64,000 nt of DNA from assembly GCA_020796225.1 (NCBI GenBank), contig CM036762.1, positions 14,451,786 through 14,515,785 of the forward strand. The letters are read 5' to 3'. Positions 10,901 through 25,900 of the stretch are shown here, in pieces; position 1 is the first letter of the stretch, and every line of letters starts with the position of its first letter. The translations under genes were made by a program, and so were the position numbers. The stretch comes from Arion vulgaris (Eukaryota; Mollusca; Gastropoda; Stylommatophora; Arionidae). The notes beneath the pieces were generated by a model that saw nothing but the letters and a program-made list of their open reading frames with translations, made no database searches and was not told the DNA's origin.

Positions 10901-13900
10901 CCCTACCCGGTAATGCCACAACCGGTGGACAGTTACGGTCGAACGTGTAAAACCCGAGTGTCTTATTTTTTCGAAGGAGAGCTGCTCTGAAGTTGTTTAA
11001 ATTTATCAAGTTGCCTATTGGCTCTATGAAAGCTCCCACCCTTTGGCCGCGATCAAGTGGACACTACACTTTGATAATTTATTTTTGTTAAAGTGTTTAA
11101 TTCCCTTTTAACAATATCATCAATTTCATGTTTTACAAATATTTGTCGACTGATGTGAATATGCCCCGTGAAATGAAAATATGAGATGATGGACTTTGTG
11201 GTGATTTTCTAATGAAGATGATCAAACTACACACGTATCTTGTTACAAGTACTACCACTTTGATGTGAATTAGACATTTTGTCAGTTTTGACTTTCTGAC
11301 CCTGACCTTTCTTATCTCGTTCACAGTATCTTGGCCCAAATACATATACAATCTGGACTATTTGCTCACAGCTTTTTTTTTTCCGATCCAGAAGCACTTT
11401 TCAGCTCTTCGGCTCGGTACCATGGACATCGTAACCCTTCGGTTCGGTGCCACGAACACCGTAAATCTGGGGAATATGTGGCTTTTTCTGCCATCCCGCG
11501 GAATTGAACCCGCACACACAGAGGGATAGTCACTCGTAGTCCAACGCGCTACGAACACGCTGGGCAGACGGGCTGCTCACAGCTTTCTGGACACAGGGTC
11601 CTTTTCTTCGTTCCCTAAAATACAATTGTCCTGATTTAGCTTCCAAAATTATCCAAAACTCTCTTGATGCAATATAGCTTCTTTCTTACTGAAAATTGTT
11701 GGAGAATCCATCGCTATCACATGAATGCTCTCATAGAGTTGGCAAGGCTGTCACAGGGTGATTAATAAATATGTGCTTAGTGCCTGTAGTTCCGCCTTTA
11801 AGACGGTGTAAGACAGGGAAGAAATGTGCCTGTGTAACTTAATGGCTACATGGCTAGGGCAGTCGCCATGAAAGTGTTCAGTTATGATGTTTTCTTTATG
11901 ACCCCGAGATAACAAAAACTCATTGACATTATCGTGGATTGAACCCGGGTCTCCCGCATGAGGGCCGTGCTCTAATCAGTTCGGCCAGACGCTACAGAGT
12001 GATAAATAGAATAATATAACATATTATACAGGGTGTTCAAGATAATTGCAGCCCCATTGACAAATCGAAAGTTGTCAGATAACCTAACTCGTTGTGTTTA
12101 TTTACTATTTAAACCGGTTCTGACTAGCTCGTCCTACGTCACATTTGTTCATCGCTCCTCCCCGCACTACAATTGCACACCATCACACAACCTTGACCTA
12201 TACTACGTCATAACTGAACCTTCTCATTTTCATACATATATGTCAGATTAATTCCATTCATAGGCTGCTTTTAAGTTGAACACCCTGTAGAAGGTGCTTT
12301 GTATGACTGTCTTATCTCAAAAGGAACATGCTTGACTATTTCAATCTTGATTGTGTAGAGTGATCTCCTGATCTCTGTTACTTCGAATTGTGATGTGATA
12401 ATCTTCGTTAACATTTCATTCCTTGGTTGTGCTTAAAAGATATCACTATCCGAACGTTAGACAAGATGTATCACATAGTAGAGCATAGTAGTATTCAAAT
12501 AGAAAAACTGTCTTTATTGCTTGTAATACTGTTTCTTTATGGCAGTGTATGACAGGGAGGGATATGAGCCTGCAAAATTTAATGGCTGGTGCAATCGCTG
12601 TAAAACTATTCAAGTTGGGATGTTTTCTTTATACCCCGACAGAAAAAACTCCTTAGTCTTACCGAAAATTGAACCCGCACTATAATTTATTCAGTGAGAC
12701 GCTCTAAATAACTCGAAAACTACTACTCATATTTCAATTTTTGCAGGAACGATGGCGAATGTTTCTCCAAAACACAGAACGGCGAGTGGACTGTGGTAGT
12801 CATTTGATGGAGAAGGACTTGTGTCGTGGGGAAGTCTTTGATTGCTCTAAAGCCATGATGATGATGACAAACTTCACAGGTATGTATGCTGGTAGCTGCG
12901 TTAACTGGAAAACTTGTGTATTCCTTTGTCTGAGAGCTGTATTTGAAATCAAATGAGAGTATTATCACTTCTCGACCAGACATGCTACGTAGACCCTTCT
13001 AAAGATGGGTATCTGACTCATCTATTGGCGGAAAGTTTGCGAGGAAGTGAGCTGTTGACGTCACTACCTTCTTCATCTACTTCTTCTTGACTGATCTTGC
13101 GACGATCCAATGCCATATAGTTTACTAGTCAATTTTGTGATTGTATCCCTTTGATTTAAGCACGTGGTAACTCTTTTTCACCTCGAGGAAAGTGTATTTG
13201 GTAGTGACCACATGCGGGATCATAAACCTAATTTATCCCAAATTTGATTTTATAAATTTTTTAATTAACGAATATTGATCCAATTTCGAAAAAAAATTTC
13301 AGTTGACGTAGGTTTTGGATTAGAAGTATTCCTGCCAAGTTTGATGTAATTGGGATGGAAATTGAGGTCGTGTATAAGCGGACACACACAGAAACTTTGA
13401 GAAATATATAGTAGATGTTGTAAATAGCAGTGCATAACTGGAGTGTATGTATATTTTATCCCCACCCAGGACAGGACAGAGTTAGACAGAGTCGTAGAAC
13501 TATAAATTGATGAAATCTCTGTGCTGTTCACTGATACGGAAACAAAGTTAGGGTTTACTGTGCTCATTCCTAGCCATCAGAATGCTTGCTGGTCATGCTG
13601 ATTTGTATCCGCAATTGACAGTGAAGCAGCGATATCTGCATCTTTCAGTCTCAGATGTTCGTTTTCAACACATGATTTTTTTAAATTGGTTTTTGCCTTC
13701 TCTTATCGATGTTAGGCACTTATACAGACTTCAGTAATTCAGTTAGTTCACAGGATTGACATCTTCTCTCATTGGACAAGTTCCTATGTGCTAGGCTATG
13801 CGGTATATTTTCTCAGTATGATGCAAGTCGTTGAAATGCTGCATATTAAATGTTTTTTCTTTTAAATAGCCTATGATTTTTCGCTGTTATGTCGCCCCCT

Positions 13901-16900
13901 TACGGTGCTGCCTGATGCGACCGCCTCTCTGTATCATAGCACAGCACGGCCCTGCATATGTGATCCGTCCTCTAATGAAAGACTCATTGTACCGATAAGG
14001 TGTTGGTTCTCTCTATAATGATGCAGTGTGTTACGAGTGCCATAAATTGAAGGTTGATTTAACGTCTTAGACAACTCTGATTTACTCCTGACTTCTGTCA
14101 ATTTCTTGATTGCGTCTCACACTCCGTACCCTAACTTATTCCTCGTTGTTCTTCACTCAAATTGCCCATATACTGTCCCTTCATTATAGTTTTCATTAAA
14201 TTGTCAGCGGAAACCAATGGCAAGAATAATGTTACATTGATCTGGGATTCATTTCGACATAGTTTATGTTTTTGGTTGTACAAATCTGCAATAAAATGGG
14301 TATATGTGTATTGAATTGTTTTGTGACGAAATTATCGATTTTACATCACTTGGATGGATTACTTCTGCCTTCTTCTTCTTTTCTTCTAGTTTTGCATCAC
14401 AGCGTCAGGATAAAAGATATTTTTAAAACAGGATATTTGTGTGCACTTCATAAAAAGTGTTTTCCGATGCCTCTTATTTCTGAAGTCCACCTTTTTGCAG
14501 TGACGGCCTTGTGTTTTATATCCAATGTATAGAAGTAACTCTGCTCTTTGAGTGGATTACAAATGCTATGTCACGTGTGTGTGTATGTGATGAAATTCAT
14601 TTCTGTTTTAAAATAGATAATTTTTCTGTGTGTATGTCATTTTCTGTTTCTTTTGGATGCTAACTACTAACCACTTTTTTTTCCATCGCCAGTGATCTGC
14701 CAACAACCAGTTGACGGTGGTCCATGCAGGGGCGATTTTCCTAGATGGTTCTACAACCACACTATGGAGAAATGTCAAGTCTTCAGCTATGGAGGGTGTA
14801 AAGGCAATGAGAACAGATTTGAGACAGAAGAAGAATGTGTGGATTTGTGTGCCGAGCATATGGGCAAGTTTTCTTTCTTTTATTCTACTCACGTTAACGT
14901 GTATTTGTGTGTGTGTGTGTTGCTGAAGAAATCACAAAGAACAATACAATCCTTTCATAATGGAAGGAAGACAAATACATGAACTAAGGAATGCTGACGA
15001 TACAATCTTATCAACATCGCAAAAAACTTGATGAAAAATAACAGGAAATGCAAGAAAAGACGAAAAACACATTTTATATCCCAATGTGGCAAACACACAA
15101 GTAATGACACCTGATAAAATAAACATGACAGAGGATATGTTTATCACCGAGAAAGAAAATTAAAGAAGTGAACGGATGTGAATATCTCGGTTTATTGCTT
15201 AAGAAGATATGAAAATAGGATAAAGGAATTCAAAAGATGAACAAAACATAGCCGTAGAAAAACTTCAACAACTACAAACGGTATGGAATGAAACTGAGAG
15301 GACAGCAACAAAGATCAGACTACTAATACCATGCATATTTCCATTAGCAACGTATTGGTGTGAGATACGGACATTTCTCTTCTTCTTCTTCTTCTTGTTT
15401 GCTCTCTATGAATTCAGGTGTAGTCAGGGCAACCAGTGTATGGCGCCTCTAACTGATATTTTGCGTAAACATTTGCTTTCCTTATTATCATGATTTTTCG
15501 TCATTCAGACTTGCCATCTCTGACATCAGAGGTAAAGTAAAGTACTGAGCAGAAGTCTCTTTAGGAAGCTGTGTGTCAATAGGCACACGAAGAGGATATA
15601 GATATATAGATAGATAGATAGAACGAGAAGATAAAATCTCCATAACATATCCTAGCCATTTCCATTTTCTTTTTAAAAGGATATTTTAGGAACTTTCTAA
15701 ACATGTCTAATAGCATGTAATAAATAAACATCTTTTATAATCTTATTGACGGTTTTTTTACAGCCGATATGTTGCGTAAGGAACAGATCTTAATCAAGCA
15801 GGAACTTATGAATAGACAGATGGAAATGGAGAAACAGTTACTGGTTGAGAAACAGCGAGCAATGGCTCAGCAGAGGATGACAGAGAAACAGAAAACAATG
15901 GAAGAAGATATGAGGAGGAAGGAACTGTTGATGCAAAAACAACAAATGATGGAGCAGAAAGAAAGATTGAACGCAGATGATTTAAAGGTAATAATAATGT
16001 CTGGAAGATATAAAAGTTTTTTTTACATTTCATAATAATTTTGTTGTTATAACATTAGCTTGGAGAGTAAATTTATTATTCTTTTCATCTTGCAAGACTG
16101 TCCTCTCCTGGATGATCTGAGAAGCAACATGTGGCCACACCCGCCGACCTGAAAACTAAGCTTTGGGGAAACCTGACAGACCTGAAGCTGACTGCCCAGT
16201 TTGTGGTCCACAGTAAATTAAGCGCATGACCAGAGATCACTGAAGAAGAAATTATTCTACAACCCAGAACACGACAGTATTAATACACTAAACAGAAAAG
16301 TGCAGACCACAGGCTTCAGACTTAGAACGGGACACTGAGTCTCAGATCACACCTCCATAGAATGGGTCTCAGGGACTCGGCTGTCTGCACCTGTGGAACA
16401 CCAAAGCAGTCCCCAGAGCACATCCTGCAAGACTGCCCCAGCCTGAGAAGTGTGGAAATGAAAATCTGGCCAACAGAAACAACCCTACAAAACAAACTAT
16501 GGGGGACCGGTGAAGACCTCAAGCGCACTGCCCTGTTTATGACATATACTGGAGTAGTCGCATAGCAGAAGTTGATTGCAGAAGAAGAAGAAGAACAGTG
16601 CTGATTAAGTCATTATAATGTGTATATAAAATAAGAATGTGTCTGCTCAAAAATGAAAAATATATATTAGTTTCCTTGTAGAATGCAATACACCAAACTA
16701 CCTTTTCTTAGTGAACTTCTTTTTCTTTGCGTTCGTATTCTCTTCTAAACCATGAGATGGGTTGCTGCATGTGAATTGGAGTTACTCGAGAGTAGAACAT
16801 AACTTGCTCTGTAAGCTTCAACCATGAAGCCATGTTTCGTTTCGTTGTTGTATGCACCTGTGTGTTGCTGGAGCTCGCAATAAGAGCAAAGAATAGTACC

Positions 16901-19900
16901 GCTGTGACCTACAAGGCGGCTGAGGTAGGGCCAGGGGAAGCTACCCTAGTATAAAAAAACGTCGCAGAAATCTGATTTGCTGCTCTTCTTGTATGCGCAT
17001 AACTGGCACACTGTACAGTCGCTCTAAGGCTCTGATCACATACAAATCGCAAAGAGTGGTTTACAAGTGGTCGATATGGAGCGTTCAAAGAATAAGAATT
17101 TGGTGTATGTATGATGGACATGGCTGAAGGATGTGCTCTGGAGTCTGTGTTTTTGTCTGACATGCACACTGTGCAGTCTTGAGCTGGCTTTATTCTGTGC
17201 ATGTGATGGTTGAGCCTGCAGAGAAGCTGTGTAGAATATCTCCATGTCCGAGTGATTACCGAAGCCCAAATTTGGGGGCAAAAATAGAACCGCTGTTACC
17301 AGCCACGCATGTCGTAAGAGGCGACTAAGGAGGTTTGGCTGAAATCGGATGCACGTGTCCTAAATGTATAGAAGTCAACCTGCTGCCTTGCAGGACGGCT
17401 GGGGACAACCGAAGGCTAACGGAGAGCAAACCCAGTAAATGATGGCTGAATCCGGACACATCGCCGAAGGATAAGCACCAGAGCTCCAAATGGCGCTAAA
17501 CCCACCCATGCTAAGGCTGCATGAATCAGATTTCCACATGAATGAATTTATGGAGAGACCTGGTACATCTGTGTTTTAGGTGATCGCAAGAGAGAGAGAG
17601 AGAGAATATCTCCAACAAATATATGTATAATATCAATACAGTGATTTTGTTATTGATCTTGGTGATGTAATGTAAACTAATGCTGTTTTGTTTTCTTGAT
17701 TCTCAGAATTCCATTATGAAGCAACAAATGCTACTTAGCCAAGGTCAGGCTGACACCAACACAGGAGAAAATATGGAAGACAAAAAAACTGACATGACAA
17801 GACAACAGCAAATTGCTCAGAGGAAAAAGGAAAAGATGGATAGACGACGAAGGAAAAGACGGAGACAAAAGCAACAGAAAGTGATAGATGATTATGATGA
17901 AGAAGATGAAGAATATATCAGTGGTCCAACAATGGAAGGACAAGTGGTTGACTGTGTGGTTACACCATGGTCAGATTGGACAGACTGTTCTGTGACTTGT
18001 GGCAAAGGCATGATTATGAAGACGCGCATGATTAAAGTTTCACCGCTAAATGGAGGCAGAAAGTGTCCAAAAAGAATGATTAGAAAAAAGAAGTGCAGAC
18101 AGAAAAAATGTCGTAAGTTAATTCTGTTTGTGAATTGTTTTGTTTAAATTAGATTCTTGTTTTTTTATTTTATTAGCCTGGCTTCATTCAATATGTTATA
18201 TTCTACATTTTTATTTTTAAATTGCATATCCTTTACAGGACTTTGCGAATCAACCCCAGCTTTTTAACACTGTGATTTTTCTAGGCATTATTACGTTCAG
18301 TAGTTTTCCATTGCTTTCTGAACGGGTGGTGTTATCGTCCTTTTTTGTAAAATTCCACGTGAAACAATTTGCAACCAAACTGTCTGCAGCGTGATTCGAA
18401 CTCAGACGTCGGGTTAATAGACCGAGTCACTATCCCCTAGGCCACAGACGCCACCATTCTACATTTACATTACATTATTACTGATTATAAGTAAATTATG
18501 TGAATAGGAAAATGTTCTTAAAATGTAGAATTAGAAATATATAAATAACTCATGAGTCACATAAATCATAATGTCGGTGGAGCTTGTGTGTTGCTGGGGT
18601 TAACAAGTGGAGCAAAGAATAGTAACATTGCGATCTGCAAGGCATGTTGTAAGAGGAAACTATGGCAGGGGCCTAGAAAAGCTACACTAGTACATAAAAA
18701 GTGTAGCAGAAATCAGATGTGCTGGCCTACTTGTAAGCACATAACTGGCACAACGCAATATCGCTCTTAGGCTCAAATCACATACAAATCACAAAAGAGT
18801 GGTTTGACAAATGACCGATATGGAGCGTTCAAAGAAGAAAACAGGAAGAATAATGCCAGTGGTAGACTAAAAATGGAGACACCGAGATGGATGAATTGGT
18901 TCGTATCAGATGCCACCACAAGATATATACCTCGGCATTGACCTGCTAGCTCTGCTAAATAACCAACATAGTACTAATAGATCCATCACATCTTCACAAA
19001 CGCCCTACCTTCACACATCTTACACACATCTTCAGTTCCAGAAAATAATTCTACTATGTTTAGTGATCATGTTTCGATCTAGCAAGCCAACAACATTACA
19101 TACCAACTTACCCCAATCTTGAAACACCCAGCAATTCCAGTAGAGACTAAAAGACAGATTATAAATGCAATCTTCATACCAACACTGTGCTACCAGTGCC
19201 AAACATGGGTACTGACAAAAGAGCAAGAAAGGAAAATTACCACATGTGAAATGAGATGCTTGAGGAAAGCAGTAAATAAAACAAAAAGAGACCATATAAG
19301 AAATGAGGAAATTAGAAGAACAGTCGGAACAACACCTGCTATTAGATTTATTGAAAAACAGACTCAAATGGTTTGACAACTTGGTCAGAATGAACCCGAA
19401 TACACCAGTTGCAAGAGTGTACAACCTGAAAATGGAATCATCAAGAAGAAGGGACAGACCAAGCAAAAGATGTGTTGATGGAGTTACAGACATCTTAAAA
19501 CTCCACAATACCACAGCATATCAAGCGACCGAGCGTACATTATCTAGGAAACTGGTCATCAGTTCAACCTGCAATGCCTAGCGGCAAAAAAAGCAGAGAA
19601 ATACAAAAGAAGAAGACTCCATACAGTCAATTTTTGTACACTTGTAGCCAATTTTCAAATAGGTGTATTCAAATATAATTCATAGTGCTAACAAATCACA
19701 ATTTTCTGTGTCCACAGCTGTCCACTGTGAGATGGATATGTGGAGCCAATGGTCATCTTGCTCCGAGACCTGCGGTGACAGTGCAGTACAAATACGAAAA
19801 CGCAGGAGATTACAGAAACCACGTCACGGGGGACGTGCTTGTCCAACAAAGAAGGAGAAACGATTTTGCAATGTCCCAATGTGCATGGGTCCTCGTGTAC

Positions 19901-22900
19901 GCAGTAATGTTACTGGTGTTTAGTAAAATAGAATACCAATACCTCTCATGTATATTTTCGATTCTTAGGCAAATGTAAACAAAACAAAAGCACACATAAA
20001 TGGTATAACCTTTTAAACTTACTAATCTTTTACCTTGACTGATTGAGTAAACTATAGATACACTTATCTTCTACCTTGACCGATTCATTAACCTATAGAC
20101 ATACTTACCTTCTACCTTGACTGATTCATTAACCTATAGACATTCTTACCTTCTACCTTGACTGATTCATTAACCTATAGACATACTTACCTTCTACCTT
20201 GACTGATTCATTAACCTATAGACATACTTACCTTCTACCTTGACTGATTCATTAACCTATAGACCTTGGCGTAAAAAAAAATTTTGGAACACACTTACCT
20301 TCTACCTTGACTGATAGAATTAACCTATAAACCACCTGTGTGTTGCTGGGGCCCGCAAGGGAAGCAAAGTAATACTGCAACCTACAAGGCATGTTGTAAG
20401 TGCAACTGATGTAGGGGCCTAGGGAAGCCACCCTAGTTAGTAAAAGCGTTGCAAAATGGGATGTGCTGGCCTACTTGTGGGCACATAACTGGTACAGCGT
20501 ACAATCGCTCTTAAGCTCAGATCACAAACAGATCGCACAGAGTGGTTAACTAGTGATCGATATGGAGTATTTGAAGAAGAAAAACCTATAAACATTCTTA
20601 CCTTCTGCTATGACTGATTCATTAGTTTATAGACACACTTACCTTTTATCTTGACTGATTCATTAGTTTATAGACACACTTACCTTTTATCTTGACTGAT
20701 TCATTAATTTATAGACACACTTACCTTTTATCTTGACTGATTCATTAGTTTATAGACACACTTACCTTTTATCTTGACTGATTCATTAATTTATAGACAC
20801 ACTTACCTTCTATCTTGACTGATTCATTAGTTTATAGACACAATTACCTTGTATCTTGACTGATTAAATTAATCTATAGACACACTTACCTTTCAATCTT
20901 GACTGATTGAATTAATCTATGAACGCACTTATCTGCTACCTGAGATAATTTCTGTACTGAGCTATTGTGTGGGCTTTAGTCATGTGGGCATTTGTTTGGT
21001 CAACATACTTTCTTAACATACTCATATTGTCATATATATATATATTTTTTTTTCTTGTACATTACCCACATTTGACCTGTATATTTTCTTGTTCTTGTCA
21101 TCAAATGAATGTATATTTTTCCTATGCATACCTTCTTAATGTATATTTTCTTGCATTACCCATATTTGTTATGTGTATTTCCACTTTATAAAAGTAGTCT
21201 GTCCTGGAAACATGTGCAAAATATTTAAATGATATGAAAGATTTAACAGGTAATATAACAATTTCATTCAAAGTCACAACACAGACAAATACAAAATATA
21301 AAATTGTGTATTATACTCTTATAGTAGCCTATTGTTTTCCATTTTATTTTTATCAATACGATTTTGTATTCTAATCTATTACATAAAATATGTATTTATT
21401 TATCTGCATTGTCCTCACAAAAGGTTGTTAGCCATGATAAAAATTTAATTTATTGTTTAAATTTAACCATTATAAAGTAAAATATAATACATTAAAATTA
21501 TGAATGCATAGATATGTTTTTAAAGGTGGCAAAAAATAACCGTTTTGAATGAGACTTACAAAATAATATTGCAAACTTAGAAATCTAATTAATTTTGCAA
21601 TTATAAAGTCAACTGTGGATATTTTGTGCAATTATTTTATTCAGCTACATTCATATATTTATATGTAGTATTTTATTTTTGTGCTACAGTTTACTTCACT
21701 AACAAATTGTTAAATTTATTCCAGAAAGAATTCAAAATTTAGTATTCCTGAATTTCTACTAATAATTTGACCAGTACATTTGTATCATTTTTGTTTTGTT
21801 TTTTTATTTAGCAATTTCTTTATTGTCTGTTATCTTGGTTGGAGATTTATTTAATGGTTTAGAATAAGAATATTAATGAACGATTACGGTGTATTTTTTA
21901 TTAGATTTAAATATTCACTATGATCTTTAATAATGCTTTGCCAGTTTAATTAAATGTGCTAAAAGATACTGTTTTCTTAATTATATTAAACTCTTTTTCT
22001 TACAGTTTTGCACATGTCACCATTTGTTTTGTATTTTTTGCTGAGCTGCTTATGCAATGTACACACTATGTTGTAAATATTCCCATTGATATATTTAATG
22101 CAATTATTATGTCTTTAATTTAAATAAGGAACTAGATAATGTTGGTTTACAAATACCACCCTGATATACGTATGCATAATTCCAAAAGTCTCCCCCAAAG
22201 TGCATTATCACTCAGATACAATGACAACAGACACAGGGGATGATCACGTAAACGATGGAATGACAGATTATCCGAGGCACTAAATTCCACTTGTACAAAG
22301 CGCATAAAGCAGCTCGCTCCATGTACCTCTTTATTCGACCCGATACCAAAATGTAAAACAGAGATCGAGAAATAGATAGATAGAATTCCATAAGATTTAT
22401 ACCAGTTAATCCTTAATTGTTTGCCATCAACAAAAAAAAGTTAAGTCAGTTCAGTTTTATTTGATCATATAGATATGGCATATACTCAACAATATCACAT
22501 GAAATTGTAGACCTTTAACAAGAGATGTCTCAGTTGTATACTTTGCATCAGATGGCCGGAAGTAGTGAAAAACAGGTTAGGGAAAAGTGAATAAAATAAC
22601 AAACTGTAGATTAGAGAAATTAGTGATGATTGTCCACACTCACAGGATAAAATCTAACAACATATCCAGATGTGCAAGGAAATGAAATATGCAGTAGAAG
22701 AAGTCATCAAGGTGCGTATCCTTTATAGGACGTTGCTCTCTTTGCAGCACATCTGAAATTCACTCTGTCTCTTGCCAGTTCACCCACTTCGTCAATGGTC
22801 ATGTTCATGGTTTCTTTAATATCTTGTAGCCATCTTCTTCTTGGTCTGCCTCTGTGTCTCTGCCTCTAGTATTGTTCTTTCCAGATCATTGTGACGCTTA

Positions 22901-25900
22901 ATGTGACCAAAGTATGTAATTTTTCTGTATAGTAGAAGAAGTATGATGACAATATAACACTAGATGAAGAACAGATGATGAGGAGATCCAAAAACCTGAA
23001 GTCGACAGTAAGTTCTACTGGGAACAGAAATGATTTACACAAAGCAAGAGAGTCCTGAACCTTGACATTATAGAAATATAAATATGGGATCAGATATAGT
23101 TCTGTTATCACATAGAAGATTAGCTGGATAAGATCTCCAACACAATCTGTCTATTGCCCTAATGGTATAGACAAGCTACTGTTTGCCACATTTATGTAGC
23201 TATTCTCACTTCCATCTTTTGAACCTGCTCTTCAATCTTCAACCTTTCCTTCTAGTCTGGTCTTCAGTAGCAAGTCATGTCTTTCTCTTCTTCTTATTTT
23301 CCTTGTCACAGACAAAGTACTCAGTGATCATAACTCATTGTGGCATATTGTAAGGAAATAACAAAATCTTGCCACCATATGCTCAGTCATTGGCCAACTT
23401 TGGCAGGTTTCTTTTTAATATGGCCAACAAATATTGGATTTATCTTTGTTTTGTTTCTTCAAATAATTTTCTTTTGGTTCATAAACTTTCCAGCACTTTT
23501 TTATTTGATATAAATATAATATCTAGTAAATATTTATATAATTATTTTTCGTCTTCACTGTAGATGAACTATAAATGAACATTAAAGCCCTTTCTCTAAT
23601 AGAAATGATTTTTTGATGAGTTACCAAATTACATTATTCAATTTTGATTGTTATAGAGCAATGTACTTTCCAGTTGGCTATCTAGTGGGTGATAAAAAAA
23701 AAAGCATATAGACCAATATCTTTGTCCAATGAGTTCTTCTATCATCATCATCAGGTGCCATCTCCACATCAAAGGTTGGCTGCAATGAATCTCCAAGATC
23801 CTCTGTCTTTCGCCTTGGTGTTGCACACTGCCAGACTGTAACCTGTCCATTTCTTAAAGTTTCCTCCCACTTATCTCTCGGTCTTCCTCTTGCTCTTCCC
23901 CTCAACTTTCCCCTCTAGTAAAGATTTTATCATGTTGTCTTGTCTATTTATGTGCCCAAAATACCTTAATTGTCTGAATTTTATTTCTCTTAACTCTTTT
24001 CACGCTTTAAGCCGCACACTGCGCCACAGCGGAAGTCCGTTGCACGCTTTAAGCTGCACACTGCGCCATAGAGTTGCTTCCTTATAAGAAGTCTTTCTAT
24101 ATTTTACTTCTACTGGTTTACTTATACTACTTTTCAACCTTGTTATTCTATTGAGTTGCCCAGTTTTCTTCAATTTAGTATATAATAAAATATATATGTT
24201 TATTTATTGACGAGTAATTGGGATCGTAATTTAACATTTTTTTTTACTTCCTTGAATCAACTGCTTAAAAATTGAGAAAATAAATGGGCGTGGAAAGAGT
24301 TAATAATTGTTTCTTCCTGCCTAGTTTTCCTAAAACTTGTTTATTTGTCTGTCTTTCTGTCCATGAAACTCTGCCTATTTTTCTATATATAGACTGATAA
24401 ATTTAGTTGGTTGAAGAATCATGATTGAGACAAACAGTTAAAGTTGAGAGATGTGTGAAGCCTTAGTACATTTTGAATAATGTCAATTTGATAAGATTGT
24501 ACTATACTCATGGTTACACTTGACAACAAGAATAATATTAGTTTGAGAAATGGTTACTATATTCATGGTTACACTTGACAACAAGAAAAATATTAGTTTG
24601 AGAAATGTTTACTATACTCATGGTTACACTTGACAAGAATAATATTAGCTTGAGAAATGTTTACTATACTCATGGTTACACTTGACAAGAATAAAATTAG
24701 CTTGAGAAATGGTTACTATACTCATGGTTACACTTGACAACAAGAAAAATATTAGTTTGAGAAATGTTTACTATACTCATGGTTACACTTGACAAGAATA
24801 ATATTAGCTTGAGAAATGTTTACTATACTCATGGTTACACTTGACAAGAATAATATTAGCTTGAGAAATGTTTACTATACTCATGGTTACACTTGATTAT
24901 CAGAATAATATCAGCTTTCTAGGTAGAGTGCTCTGGCACTGTCGCTTCTGCAGTGTCAACTATGTTGTGTACATGTTATTTAGTGTTGTGTTTAAAAATC
25001 ATAGACCATATTCTTGAATGTGATATAGTGTAGATAATTATAATGCTTCCAGATATTCTATTTAATTAATTGTTTTTCGGAAACAATTTAGGGTATTAGT
25101 AAGTAAATAATATTTTTTTGACTGAGAATTTTTATCAAGTTTATGAATAAATTTTCTTTTTATATGTTTGTTTCATTTTACACAATATTAAAGCAAGGGC
25201 TAAGAAAATGTTGAAGCATCCCATACACTAATTTTAGCAAAGAACCGTCATTGCTGCTGAGGCCCATCGATAATAATCTGCGCGAAAAGACAGAAAACAT
25301 TCTGTAGAGGATTGTGTTCGATGATTGTATTCTACAGTTCCCTCCAAACACATCAGACAGAAGAAAAACAACAGATGTTTGTAACAGTTGTTATCATCAC
25401 TATGTAGTTGTAATAGACTGCTTTTAGAGATGCTGAGCTTAATACTCTTTTGCAGCATAAAAGAAATCTTCAGGTGTTATAAATTTTCTACAAAAGTCAG
25501 ATATATAAGAAAATCTTGTTATTAAATTTGTAGATTCATGTATTCGTCCGAATATTATATAAATCAGTTTTGTTTTTTTCCTGACAATCTGCTTTGCATG
25601 TGTGTGTTTATGCATGTGCATGTATGAGTAATGGTAGGTCTGTGAATATGTATGTTCATAACTTGCTTTGGTGACCCCATAAAAAGTAAGTTTGTTGTAT
25701 TCAATCACAAACATGTGTGCCTATTTATTTTATTGCTTGATTGATTGATTGATTGATAGGACCATAATCATTGCACTTCGGTGCATAGCCATTCATGCTC
25801 TATTCTCTTTCTTACACAGAAAGATCTAAGCTGCAGTGTACGAACTCCGTAGCACCTGCAAGGGTCCCCAATGTAATTTTGAAGATGGTGAAGATATTTT

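Noticed and set aside
22005..22075. Possible exon after a strong acceptor (TCTTTTTCTTACAG)
   Set aside because: The phase-1 frame is a short hydrophobic stretch that ends at a stop, with no donor, no domain match and no link to TSR4 or the terminal exon.
24490..24905. CRISPR-like regular array
   Set aside because: The repeats are head-to-tail without unique spacers; it is a minisatellite in a eukaryotic intron.
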